DNA of 64,000 nt, taken from the NCBI GenBank assembly GCA_002436025.1, contig DIXM01000003.1, positions 124,001-188,000 on the forward strand, written 5' to 3'. This DNA is from a candidate division Hyd24-12 bacterium UBA6080 (GTDB lineage: Bacteria > Fermentibacterota > Fermentibacteria > Fermentibacterales > JCC-6). Shown here piece by piece: positions 25,742-33,655 of this stretch (positions are counted from its first letter, which is position 1; the number at the start of each line of letters is the position of its first letter). Under the pieces are notes generated by a model. That model was not told the origin of the DNA. It did not search any database and saw only the letters and a list, made by a program, of their open reading frames with translations. Both the position numbers and the translations under genes were made by a program.

Positions 25742-26931
25742 CTGCAGGGCTTGAGATACTGCTCGACAAGTGTGTGGGCTGCGGCGCCTGCCTTTCCAGT
25801 TGTCCGACAGATGCGCTCTCACTCGAGGGCGGGAAGGCCGTTGTATCCCCTTCCTGCACTCTCTGCGGAATGTGTGTCAATTCGTGCCCGCTCGACGCGA
25901 TCGTGCTTCATCACGTGATCGGCGGCACTTCGGGTCTCGAGGGCTTTTCGGGAATAATGGTGGTCGCCGAACTCAGAGACGGCCGGCCCGACCGCAGCAC
26001 GCTCGAGCTTCTGGGCGAGGCCCGCAGGCTCGCGGGTGTCAACAGAAGGGTCACCGCCCTGCTGATCTGTGCCGCGCCTTCCGACAATCCCGGCACGCTC
26101 GTGCAGTACGGGGCCGACAGGGTCCTGACGGCTGCCCATCCGGCGCTTGCGCACTACCTCACCGAGCCTTATGCCGCTGTTCTTCTGCACGCGGTCCGCG
26201 CCGACAGACCCGAGATAGTCCTGGCGGCCGCAACCACGCAGGGCCGCGATCTCATGCCCAGGGTCGCAAAGCTTCTCGATACCGGGCTCACCGCTGACTG
26301 CACCGAACTCGGCATCGATCCCGAAACCGGCCTGCTCATGCAGACCAGGCCCGCCTTCGGGGGGAACATCATGGCCACGATCGTGTGTGACCGCACCAGA
26401 CCCCAGATGTCCACGGTGAGGCCGGGTGTCATGAAGAAGCTCGAGCCCGATCCATCCCGCAGGGGAGTTCTGGAGAACCTCACTGTGACCGGTTCAATGA
26501 CGATTTGCAGGACCAGTCTGGAAGAGTTCATACCCACGGGCGGCAGTGAAGTGGACCTTACCGAAGCGGAGGTCATTGTTTCGGGCGGCCGGGGCATGAA
26601 GGGTCCCGAGAACTACGAGATGCTTCACGAGCTGGCGGGACTTCTGGGCGGAAGCGTCGGCGCCAGCCGCGCAGCGGTCGACTCGGGCTGGATCCCCTAC
26701 CCCAGGCAGGTGGGCCAGACCGGCAAGACCGTTCAACCCAAAAGGTACATAGCCGTCGGCATAAGCGGTGCAGTGCAGCACCGGGTGGGAATGCAGTCGT
26801 CCGATGAGATATTCGCCGTGAACCGCGACCCGGACGCTCCGATATTCACATTCGCAACCCATGGGTTCGTGGGTGACCTTTTCGAGGTCATTCCCGCCCT
26901 GATCAGCGAGATCAAACGGCGCAGGAGCTGA
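25738..26931 (+). CDS. etfA: Electron transfer flavoprotein alpha subunit with N-terminal 2[4Fe-4S] ferredoxin domain
   Basis: The 397 residues start with a bacterial ferredoxin domain: CVGCGACLSSCPTDAL and CTLCGMCVNSCPLDAI (eight Cys for two clusters, residues ~12-60). The EtfA core follows, with the C-terminal FAD-binding part (SGGRGMKGPENYEM, GQTGKTVQPKRYIAVGISGAVQH). A ferredoxin-fused EtfA is known from caffeyl-CoA reductase (CarE) and LctC-type complexes of strict anaerobes and suggests a low-potential electron route, possibly bifurcation. The actual partner is inferred to be the dehydrogenase upstream. Confidence 0.94.
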   Translation: MTAGLEILLDKCVGCGACLSSCPTDALSLEGGKAVVSPSCTLCGMCVNSCPLDAIVLHHVIGGTSGLEGFSGIMVVAELRDGRPDRSTLELLGEARRLAGVNRRVTALLICAAPSDNPGTLVQYGADRVLTAAHPALAHYLTEPYAAVLLHAVRADRPEIVLAAATTQGRDLMPRVAKLLDTGLTADCTELGIDPETGLLMQTRPAFGGNIMATIVCDRTRPQMSTVRPGVMKKLEPDPSRRGVLENLTVTGSMTICRTSLEEFIPTGGSEVDLTEAEVIVSGGRGMKGPENYEMLHELAGLLGGSVGASRAAVDSGWIPYPRQVGQTGKTVQPKRYIAVGISGAVQHRVGMQSSDEIFAVNRDPDAPIFTFATHGFVGDLFEVIPALISEIKRRRS

Positions 26932-26936
26932 CAGCC

Positions 26937-27899
26937 GTGAACCTTTCCGGGCCGGCCGCTCCGGTCTTCGAGGCGGTCGGCGTCATTCATGTTCACACGA
27001 CCCGTTCAGACGGCCGCATGGAACCCGGACCCATCCTTGACCAGGCTGACGCCTCGGGGCTCGATTACCTCTGCTTCAACGACCACAACACGCTTGCCCT
27101 GGCGCACGAGGGCTGGCAGGGCAAAAAGCACGGCAGCGTGCTGTCCATCGTGGGCGCCGAGCTTCAACACACCGACAGGAAGAGCCACCTTCTCGTGTTC
27201 GGAGCCGAAAACCTGAAACCGGGCAGGCACATCCTCGCCCAGCTTGAAGACGTGAAGGCGGCAGGCGCCGTTGCGGTCGTGGCCCACCCCAGAGAAAGAA
27301 GCCCCCTGATACCCTTTTTCGAGGGCTACCCGTGGCTCTTCGGAGAAAACCCGCTGCTTGACGGCGTTGAGGTCTGGAACTGGATGAGCGCCTGGAAGGG
27401 CGGAGTGTCACCCCTTACCATTGGGAAGCGAATGGCCTGCCCCGATGCCTTCGTTAGACACCCTGACCGTGAAGCCGTGAAGCTGTGGTTCAGGGTGGGC
27501 GGGTGCTCGGTGGGAGGAGCTGACGCCCACGGTCACACGATCCTGTTCCGCAAGGTGTTTCCCTACGGGTTCCTCTTCGGAAGGGTCCGCACGCACCTGC
27601 TGCTGGACCGTCCCCTTTCAGACCCATCACAGCTGACGGAAGCACTGACGAAGCACAGGTGCTTCGTCAGCAACGCCCTGGCGGGAGACGCACGGGGGTT
27701 TCGCGCCCTGGTTTCGGCCGGGGTCCTCCGGGTGGAACTTCCGGGAGAGGGGTGGATAACAGTTCTTGCAGGCTCCGATCCCCCGGTTCACACAGCGCTT
27801 CTCGGGGCGGGAAGCCACGAGTTCATTGTCTCCCCCGGACCGGTTCACGTCGAGGTGTACAGGGGCGGCAGAACCTGGATCTCCTGCTCCATCGCCTGA
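26937..27899 (+). CDS. PHP-domain metal-dependent phosphoesterase
   Basis: A 320-residue protein with PHP motifs for a trinuclear metal site: HVHTTRSDG near the start, FNDHNTL, AHPRERS and GGADAHGH. PHP enzymes hydrolyse phosphoesters or nucleotides; the substrate here is unknown. The C-terminal ~90 residues look like a beta-sandwich (VLRVELPGEGWITVLAG). The start is GTG 26937, 5 bases after etfA. It may be a late addition to the etf operon rather than part of the pathway. Confidence 0.85.
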   Translation: MNLSGPAAPVFEAVGVIHVHTTRSDGRMEPGPILDQADASGLDYLCFNDHNTLALAHEGWQGKKHGSVLSIVGAELQHTDRKSHLLVFGAENLKPGRHILAQLEDVKAAGAVAVVAHPRERSPLIPFFEGYPWLFGENPLLDGVEVWNWMSAWKGGVSPLTIGKRMACPDAFVRHPDREAVKLWFRVGGCSVGGADAHGHTILFRKVFPYGFLFGRVRTHLLLDRPLSDPSQLTEALTKHRCFVSNALAGDARGFRALVSAGVLRVELPGEGWITVLAGSDPPVHTALLGAGSHEFIVSPGPVHVEVYRGGRTWISCSIA

Positions 27900-27912
27900 A
27901 AGGATTATCATC

Positions 27913-28398
27913 GTGGCGGTCCCCCGGAAGCTTTTTATCACGGTCCTTCTGCTGCTTGGTCAATTCCTCGTCATTCAGGCCGACCCCATCGACACATCCC
28001 TCGATTTTCTAACCGCTCTTGAAAGGGCCGACGGCGAAGCCGTTACCGCCCTTCTCTCCCGGGACCTTCGCCAGAGGCTTCAGGATGTGTTCGACCAGCT
28101 CTCGGCCCTGGCCGCTGAAAACCCCGACATGCTCGAAGCAGCACTGTCCAGGTTCGGCGACAGGCTGACTTCAACGGATATCACCGAACTCCCCCTCGAG
28201 TCACTGGTTGGCAGGCTTCTCGAGGGAAGGGTGTTTCCCGACACCGGGTTGATAGTCCTGGAAAACGCGATTCTGGAGGGACGGAACGCCACTGTCGTGC
28301 TTGAGTTTCAGGACGGTGGCGCGGTTTCATTCAGAATGGTATGGGAAGAGAGCGACTGGCGGATCGCCGACTCGAGCGTTCTGAACATGCTTTTTTAA
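27913..28398 (+). CDS. Small exported protein of unknown function
   Basis: A 161-residue protein starting at GTG 27913 (AAAGGA 8 bases upstream). The first ~22 residues, AVPRKLFITVLLLLGQFLVIQA, are a signal peptide in form. The mature part is alpha-helical then beta (VVLEFQDGGAVSFRMVWEESDWRIADS), much like NTF2-like or DUF4878-like lipoproteins, but no family is certain. The gene is 13 bases after the PHP gene and convergent with the GroES-like gene. Confidence 0.65.
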   Translation: MAVPRKLFITVLLLLGQFLVIQADPIDTSLDFLTALERADGEAVTALLSRDLRQRLQDVFDQLSALAAENPDMLEAALSRFGDRLTSTDITELPLESLVGRLLEGRVFPDTGLIVLENAILEGRNATVVLEFQDGGAVSFRMVWEESDWRIADSSVLNMLF

Positions 28399-28410
28399 AA
28401 AGGCCGGGGT

Positions 28411-28800
28411 TCAGCGCTCGGTGCTCCCGATGTCCAGTGTGTTCCTGAGAATTGCGAGAATGGAGCTGTTGGGGACCACGAAGTACTTTGCGCCCTCCAG
28501 ATGGATCTCGAATGCCGAGTTCAGAACATAGAGAACGAAATCACCCTTCTCCACCTGAAGGGGCATGAACCGTACCTCAGACGCCTTGACGGGTTTCCAG
28601 GGCTCGGCATCGGAAGGGTCCGACCCCGGGGCCAGGGGATAGCCGGGTCCCACCGCCTCGACCCAGCCTCCCGACACCTTGCGGCTGTCCTGCGCGGAAT
28701 CGGGCAGATACAGCCCCGAGTCAGTGCGCATTCCCGCAGTGGGAGGGCTGACAAGGACCCTGTCGCCGGTCACGATGAGCTGTTTGTCTCCAAGGTACAT
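28411..28800 (-). CDS. GroES (Cpn10)-like protein
   Basis: A 129-residue protein with the Cpn10 pattern: VTGDRVLVSPP at the start (co-chaperonin beta-strand), SGLYLPDS before the mobile-loop position, and EKGDFVLYVLNSAFEIHLEGAKYFVV as the second half. It is ~30 residues longer than GroES, and no groEL is adjacent, so it is probably a divergent accessory co-chaperonin. The intergenic space to the next gene holds tRNA-Ser. Confidence 0.75.
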   Translation of the reverse strand: MYLGDKQLIVTGDRVLVSPPTAGMRTDSGLYLPDSAQDSRKVSGGWVEAVGPGYPLAPGSDPSDAEPWKPVKASEVRFMPLQVEKGDFVLYVLNSAFEIHLEGAKYFVVPNSSILAILRNTLDIGSTER

Positions 28801-28829
28801 GGAACCCGCATATTCTCCCAGTTGTGAAC

Positions 28830-28914
28830 TGGCGGAGGACCGGGGACTCGAACCCCGATGGGCAGAGCCCGGCGGATTTCAAGTCCGCTGCCTTACCGAT
28901 TAGACTAGTCCTCC
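28830..28914 (-). tRNA. tRNA-Ser (anticodon TGA)
   Basis: Minus-strand cloverleaf with acceptor GGAGGAC/GTCCTCC, anticodon stem GCGGA/TCCGC and loop CTTGAAA (TGA), the long variable arm of class II tRNAs, T-arm GGTTCGAGTCC, discriminator G and encoded CCA (28832-28830). It has its own promoter immediately upstream. Confidence 0.95.
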
Positions 28915-28925
28915 GCGCGAGGGGA

Positions 28926-28954
28926 AATCTACCCGATGGGCCATGAAAGGTCAA
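28926..28954 (-). promoter_or_regulatory. Promoter of tRNA-Ser(TGA)
   Basis: Minus strand: TTGACC (28954-28949), 17 bases, TAGATT (28931-28926), ending 11 bases before the tRNA. It closely resembles the rplM promoter (TTGACT-17-TAGATT). Confidence 0.75.
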
Positions 28955-28970
28955 AACAGGGGAGGCCTTG

Positions 28971-29486
28971 ATGAAGAACGAGTACGAGCTGAAGTTCAGC
29001 GTGAACGGCTTCGATGACCTGCTGCAGGTCTTTCGGACCTCGGGATCAGAGTTCATTGACTCAGGTGACGAGAGGAACCTTCTCTTCGATACACCGGGTG
29101 GAGCGCTTCGAAATGCCGGGGTTCTGCTCAGGCTCAGGCAATGGGGCTCCAACATTATACTGACAGTAAAACAACACATCGCCGTCTCCGGGGTCAAGGG
29201 CCGCAGGGAACACGAGACGGTTCTCGGCTCAGGTCTTCCCGAAGCCGAGGCGCTGCTCGAAGCCCTTGGCTACAATCGTACAGGGGAGTACCGGAAGCAC
29301 CGGGAGAGATGGCGGCTTCCCTGCGGGGTCACAGCCTGTCTTGACACCCTGTCCTTCGGTCTGTTCCTGGAGTTGGAGGGCGAAAGCCCCGAAGAAGTCA
29401 TGAAAGCGGCGGAAAGGCTCGGTTTTGCGCCGGAAGAGGGCATCTTGGAAGGCTACCCCGGTCTTCAGAAACGCTTGGAGCCTTGA
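28971..29486 (+). CDS. CYTH-domain protein
   Basis: A 171-residue protein of the CYTH fold (class IV adenylate cyclase/thiamine triphosphatase). The ExExK-type signature is EYELKF at residues ~4-9, followed by LLFDTPGGALRNAGVLLRLR and basic strands, then ELEGESPEEV. CYTH enzymes act on triphosphate substrates with a metal; in isolation the substrate cannot be named. ATG 28971 was chosen because GGAGG lies 5 bases upstream. Confidence 0.85.
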   Translation: MKNEYELKFSVNGFDDLLQVFRTSGSEFIDSGDERNLLFDTPGGALRNAGVLLRLRQWGSNIILTVKQHIAVSGVKGRREHETVLGSGLPEAEALLEALGYNRTGEYRKHRERWRLPCGVTACLDTLSFGLFLELEGESPEEVMKAAERLGFAPEEGILEGYPGLQKRLEP

Positions 29487-29511
29487 CAGATGGCCGCGGG
29501 ATTAGCATAAA
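29483..29511 (+). promoter_or_regulatory. Promoter upstream of coiled-coil gene
   Basis: TTGACA (29483-29488), overlapping the stop of the CYTH gene, a 17-base spacer, then CATAAA (29506-29511). The -35 box is perfect, the -10 box weaker. It would drive the gene at 29566 with a leader of ~50 bases. Confidence 0.45.
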
Positions 29512-29565
29512 CCGCCGGTCTGTTACTGCGAAAACTACAGTGAAAAGTGTCGGAAAGAGGATGGA

Positions 29566-30129
29566 ATGAACAACCGCACCGCCGAGGAGCGCCGTCTCAA
29601 GACGGATATACACATGAAGAACGCCCTGCGGGGTGAACTCAGCCGAAGCCTCACCCAGCTTCATTTGTGGCAGGAAAGGCTTCACGACCTCAAGAACACC
29701 CGCCGAACCCGGAAGCTCACCGAAACGGTGGCCCGTTACGCCGAATACGTCAACGACCTCAGGGAGTACATCGCCCCGATCCTGAGCGATCTGGAGACAC
29801 GAATCCAGTCGGAGATGAAGTTCAGCGAAACCGAGATCAACCAGTTCAAGGCCGAGGTCGAGGACGAGACCCGCGAGGCCGAAGCCGCGCGTGAAGCCGT
29901 CCAGAAGGCCCGCGAAGCCCTCGAGAAACTCACAGGTGACGAGAAGGCCGACCCCGAACAGATCAACACCGCGCGAGACTCGTACCGCAAGGCGTTCAGA
30001 ACCTTCAAACTCGAAAGACGCCAGCTCAAAGAGGCCAAGGGTGAACTCAAGAGCGAACTGGTGGATCGCGACATCTTCAAGGCCGAGATCAAGCGCATCA
30101 TGGTGGAACGGACCTTCGTAACCGGTTAA
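29566..30129 (+). CDS. Coiled-coil protein of unknown function
   Basis: The 187 residues are almost entirely charged helix, with long heptads (ETRIQSEMKFSETEINQFKA; AREAVQKAREALEKL). There is no signal peptide or membrane segment and no cysteine. The sequence gives no function. The start MNNRTAEERR follows a GAAAGAGGATGGA leader. MtfA begins 3 bases after the stop, so the two are probably expressed together. Confidence 0.7.
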   Translation: MNNRTAEERRLKTDIHMKNALRGELSRSLTQLHLWQERLHDLKNTRRTRKLTETVARYAEYVNDLREYIAPILSDLETRIQSEMKFSETEINQFKAEVEDETREAEAAREAVQKAREALEKLTGDEKADPEQINTARDSYRKAFRTFKLERRQLKEAKGELKSELVDRDIFKAEIKRIMVERTFVTG

Positions 30130-30132
30130 CCC

Positions 30133-31059
30133 GTGCAGGTCTATCCCCGGAAGAGAATTCATGGCAGGGCTCTGGTAACAGCGGGGCTCTGCTTTCTTCT
30201 TTCACTTCCGCCCCTTTCCAGATGGAAGGCTCTCTGGCTGTTGCCGGTGATCTGGGGGGCAGGCGCGGTCTGGTTCCTCCTCTTCCTTGGGAAGTACAGG
30301 GTTCGCCTGGCGATCATGGCCCGGGGTCTCGACCCCGAACTCAGGAAGGTCCTGGAGAAGAAGGTTTCATTCTACGGTGCACTGGGTCCCGGTGACAGGG
30401 TCGATTACGAAACCCAGATCGCCGTCTTCCTTCAGGAACACAGGATCACGGGGGTGGCAGGCGTCACGGTCACGCCCGCAACAAAGGTTTTGGTGGCGGC
30501 CACTGCGGTCAGGCTGGTTTTCCGCCGTCCCGCGTGGGAGTTCCATGATTTCGGAGAGATACTTGTCTACCCCGGCGCCTTCACGGCGGACGGACACTAC
30601 TCGGTGAACACCGCCGATTCAGATGCGGCGGGCATGATGCACTCACAGGGCGGAGTCATCCTTTCGCTTCCCCACCTCCTACAGGGTTTCGAAGCCGACA
30701 ACGACGGTTTCAACGTTGGCTATCACGAGTTCGCCCATGTTCTGGACGGTGTCCGGCCGGACGGAGTGCCGGGCGAGCTTGACCTGGGTTCGTACAGGCC
30801 CTGGGTGAGCGTCATGCAGAGGGAGTTCGAAAAGGTGCACCGGGGAAGGTCGTTTCTCAGGAACTATGCCGGCACCAACCCCGCCGAGTTCTTTGCCTGC
30901 GCTGTGGAGTTCTTTTTCGAGAAGCCTGTAGAGATGCGCGAGAGATCACCGGAGCTTTACCTTCAGTTGAGCCGGTTCTTCAATCAGAACCCCGCGGACA
31001 GCCCTGATGCTTTCCCGACGAGCCCGGAACCGACACCGGAATCCCCTCCGAACACATAG
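30133..31059 (+). CDS. mtfA: MtfA-type zinc metallopeptidase (M90)
   Basis: The 308-residue protein has two membrane segments in the first ~55 residues, then the M90 domain. The zinc site is HEFAH (HExxH) with a downstream acidic residue in NPAEFFACAVEFFFE. In E. coli, MtfA links to the glucose repressor Mlc/DgsA; a Mlc partner is not visible here, so only a membrane-anchored peptidase can be stated. It begins at GTG 30133. Its last 80 bases overlap the convergent pyrE. Confidence 0.88.
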   Translation: MQVYPRKRIHGRALVTAGLCFLLSLPPLSRWKALWLLPVIWGAGAVWFLLFLGKYRVRLAIMARGLDPELRKVLEKKVSFYGALGPGDRVDYETQIAVFLQEHRITGVAGVTVTPATKVLVAATAVRLVFRRPAWEFHDFGEILVYPGAFTADGHYSVNTADSDAAGMMHSQGGVILSLPHLLQGFEADNDGFNVGYHEFAHVLDGVRPDGVPGELDLGSYRPWVSVMQREFEKVHRGRSFLRNYAGTNPAEFFACAVEFFFEKPVEMRERSPELYLQLSRFFNQNPADSPDAFPTSPEPTPESPPNT

Positions 31060-31582
31060 GGCACTCTTCGGGAAGCCAGCTCTCCGCGCTGACCGCAAGG
31101 AGAGACCTGCAGGGAACGCCGGGGTTGAAGGCTCCGTCGGTGCGGTCGACAAGCAGTGAGACCCCCATGACTGTGGCTCCCGCATTTTCGAGGGCTTCGA
31201 TGGATTCCATGACGCTGCCTCCCGTGGTCACCACATCTTCAACGAGGAGCACCCTCGAACCTTCCACCAAAGACCTGAACCCCGGTCTGACCGTCATCTC
31301 GCCCGTGGCGCTGCGCTGAAGGAATGCGAAGGTCTTTCCCGCGAAGTGAGCCGTCGCGAAACCGAAGACAATTGCTCCGAATGCGGGGGCGCAGACAGTG
31401 TCGAAGCTGTCGCCGCGCCAGAGTTCCGCCGTCATTTTCCCGAGTTCCATGACAAGGTCGGGACGCCCTGCGATCCTGATCTTCTCGAAGTAGACCCGGC
31501 CGTGCCTGCCCGACGTATACCGAAAATGCCCCTCGAGAAGGGCATCGCACCTGCGCAGAATATCAAGAACCGCCTCAGTCAT
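30980..31582 (-). CDS. pyrE: Orotate phosphoribosyltransferase
   Basis: PyrE makes OMP from orotate and PRPP in pyrimidine synthesis. The 200-residue protein has the PRPP motif VLLVEDVVTTGGS and FRYTSGRHGRVYFEK at the N-terminus. The C-terminus (LPEECPMCSEG) is the form seen in many bacterial PyrE. The start has GGGGAGGAAAGTTGA upstream. Its 3' end overlaps the mtfA 3' end by 80 bases on the opposite strand. Confidence 0.94.
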   Translation of the reverse strand: MTEAVLDILRRCDALLEGHFRYTSGRHGRVYFEKIRIAGRPDLVMELGKMTAELWRGDSFDTVCAPAFGAIVFGFATAHFAGKTFAFLQRSATGEMTVRPGFRSLVEGSRVLLVEDVVTTGGSVMESIEALENAGATVMGVSLLVDRTDGAFNPGVPCRSLLAVSAESWLPEECPMCSEGIPVSVPGSSGKHQGCPRGSD

Positions 31583-31631
31583 TCAACTTTCCTCCCCGGA
31601 ATACAGAACGGTTACCGGGCCTTGACCCTGA

Positions 31632-32885
31632 TCACTGGAAATTGAACGGGAACTGGAGAACAAGAGGGCCTTCGTTCTCGTCAACGCTGCCGAATCGCCA
31701 GGTACCGATGGCCCTTGTGAGTTCCAGCTCGAATGCCTGGTTGTACATCGTCGAGTTGAGGATGGCGACATCGGTTACCCTGCCGCTGGGCTGAATGACC
31801 ATTTCCACCTCGACGGTTCCCGCAAGCAAAGGGTCGGTCCGGAGGTGTTTGTTGAAAATGTAGCGGACCTGGTCCTGCTTTGTCGCCAGGACCTCCATGA
31901 TCTCGTCGCCGGACCTGGACGAGTACCCGCCCCCCTGGGTGGATGACTCCACGGCCTGCTGCCCGACGTCTGAGAACACCATCACATGGCCCACCGTCTG
32001 CTCGGCCCTGACGGGCAGACCGCTCTCGCCCAGCCCGATGCGTGAGGAGGAGCCGGAAGAGCCCGCGTACACGGTTTCCTGCTGAGAGCTTTCGCTTTGC
32101 AGGGAACCGGAACCCGCGATAGTTGTCATGTCTATTCCGTGACCGCTCTGGGTAAGGGCGGCAATGAGTTCTTCGGTTGTCCTGGGAGCGGTGACGGAAC
32201 CGCCCGTAGAGGCAACGGGCTGAGTTTCAACCGTGGATACCGTGCCCTGTGCGCTCTCAACCGGATTTGTCACGGGGTTCCCGGCGAGAAGGGGTGAGGT
32301 GATGTTCTCATCGGAACCAACGGCCTCGGATACCGCAGCCATCATTGTGGATGAGGGAGCTTCGAGTGAGAACTCGAGCATGTGGCTGAACCCCGGCTGG
32401 GCCGTGAGGGCGAAACTCTCGGTCTCGAAACCAACCTGATAAACGCTTATGTTGTAGCTTCTTCCGCCCACCAGCCCCTCGATGAGGAGTGGAGTCACCC
32501 CCATCAGGGCGTCGTCGAGGGTTACCAGTGCGCCTCCGGGTTCGCTTCGCACCATGGCTGTTGCTATCGTGCCGTCGCGGACCTGGGCAAGGAGTTCACG
32601 GAGCCTGGGGTTCGCCCTGGGCCCCAGGTCGTAATAGACATCGAGCACAAGGAGCCTCGAGTACGCGTAACGGGCGTTGTCGATGTTGCCCATGGCGTAG
32701 TAGGCGCTGCCCAGCCGGTTCCACGCCCTGAGTTCCTCGTCGATGGACAGCGTGCCGTTCTTCAGAAGGTCTTCCAACTGAAGGATGGCACCGGGGATAT
32801 CACCCATTTCGTAAAGGTAAATGGCATCGTCCACGGAAGAACCCGCGGTGCTGGACAGTAGAAGCAGGGCGAGGAACTGAAGCAA
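31632..32885 (-). CDS. TPR-PEGA-TonB/AgmX-type C-terminal domain protein
   Basis: A 417-residue exported protein. TTG 32885 is chosen because AGGAGG lies 4 bases upstream and a signal peptide (LLQFLALLLLSSTAGSS) follows. Domains in order: TPR-like repeats (~20-100), a PEGA domain (GGALVTLDDALMGVTPLLIEG, ~120-180), a Ser/Thr/Gly-rich linker, and a C-terminal AgmX/PglI/TonB_C-like domain (VEVEMVIQPSGRVTDVAILN). Such proteins transmit contacts between the cell envelope layers. pyrE is 49 bases downstream on the same strand; the genes may be co-transcribed. Confidence 0.78.
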   Translation of the reverse strand: MLQFLALLLLSSTAGSSVDDAIYLYEMGDIPGAILQLEDLLKNGTLSIDEELRAWNRLGSAYYAMGNIDNARYAYSRLLVLDVYYDLGPRANPRLRELLAQVRDGTIATAMVRSEPGGALVTLDDALMGVTPLLIEGLVGGRSYNISVYQVGFETESFALTAQPGFSHMLEFSLEAPSSTMMAAVSEAVGSDENITSPLLAGNPVTNPVESAQGTVSTVETQPVASTGGSVTAPRTTEELIAALTQSGHGIDMTTIAGSGSLQSESSQQETVYAGSSGSSSRIGLGESGLPVRAEQTVGHVMVFSDVGQQAVESSTQGGGYSSRSGDEIMEVLATKQDQVRYIFNKHLRTDPLLAGTVEVEMVIQPSGRVTDVAILNSTMYNQAFELELTRAIGTWRFGSVDENEGPLVLQFPFNFQ

Positions 32886-33069
32886 ATTCCCTCCTGACAA
32901 CAATTCCCTACACTTGGTAAACTGCAACGACGGCCCCTGCAAGTCAACGGCCTCAAGTGTTGTACGCCCACGCAGCATATTGCATTCCATGGGCGCAGGC
33001 GGGTTGACGGGAAACAAGTTTCTCGCAATCTTTCCATTGAATCGTGCCGTTCCATGAAAGGATACCGAC

Positions 33070-33636
33070 GTGAAAAAAGAAGCATCAGGAAAAGCCCTGC
33101 TTGTGATGATATCAGGTTTTCTTGTGCTTACTGGCTGCCTGTTCAGCCCCGAACCGGACGACAACCCCCCGCCGCCGCCGCCATACTACTCCCCCGCAGA
33201 CAGCGCCTGGAAGGTTGTGTTCAATCTGCAGCTGGCCTACGTGAACCGCGATCATGACCATTACATGCAGTGTTTCCGTGACGACTTCGAGTTCCACCTT
33301 CTCGAGCAGGACTGGGACGACTACAACGGAGACGGCATAATCGACACATACTGGGGGCTCGACACAGAAGACGAGTTCCACGAGGCCATGTTCAACGGCG
33401 TCGAGCAGATAGAGCTAACGTTCACTGGCAACATGATGTACCCCTATCCGGGTGATCCGACGGGCGAAAGCTGGAGCCTTCCCCGCACATTCGACCTGAA
33501 GGTCTACACCAGCATCGGAGGTTCGGGCGGTGTGACAGGTTACAGGGCTTCGGGCGATGCCCTGTTCATATGCAGGGTCGACAGCGCGTCCGGCGAATGG
33601 TACATCTGGCAGTGGTACGACGAGTCCGAGATCTGA
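33070..33636 (+). CDS. Lipoprotein with NTF2-like mature part
   Basis: A 188-residue lipoprotein: GTG 33070, GAAAGGA ~9 bases upstream, lipobox VLTGC near residue 19, then a Pro-rich linker (PPPPPP). The mature domain reads VNRDHDHYMQCFRDDFEFHL with DDYNGDGIIDTYWG, a calcium-loop-like DxNGDG, and ends in WYIWQWYDESE, a pattern reminiscent of SnoaL/NTF2-like folds. The function is unknown. The subtilase starts 19 bases later. Confidence 0.72.
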   Translation: MKKEASGKALLVMISGFLVLTGCLFSPEPDDNPPPPPPYYSPADSAWKVVFNLQLAYVNRDHDHYMQCFRDDFEFHLLEQDWDDYNGDGIIDTYWGLDTEDEFHEAMFNGVEQIELTFTGNMMYPYPGDPTGESWSLPRTFDLKVYTSIGGSGGVTGYRASGDALFICRVDSASGEWYIWQWYDESEI

Positions 33637-33655
33637 CGGGGAAGCCCTGCACTCC

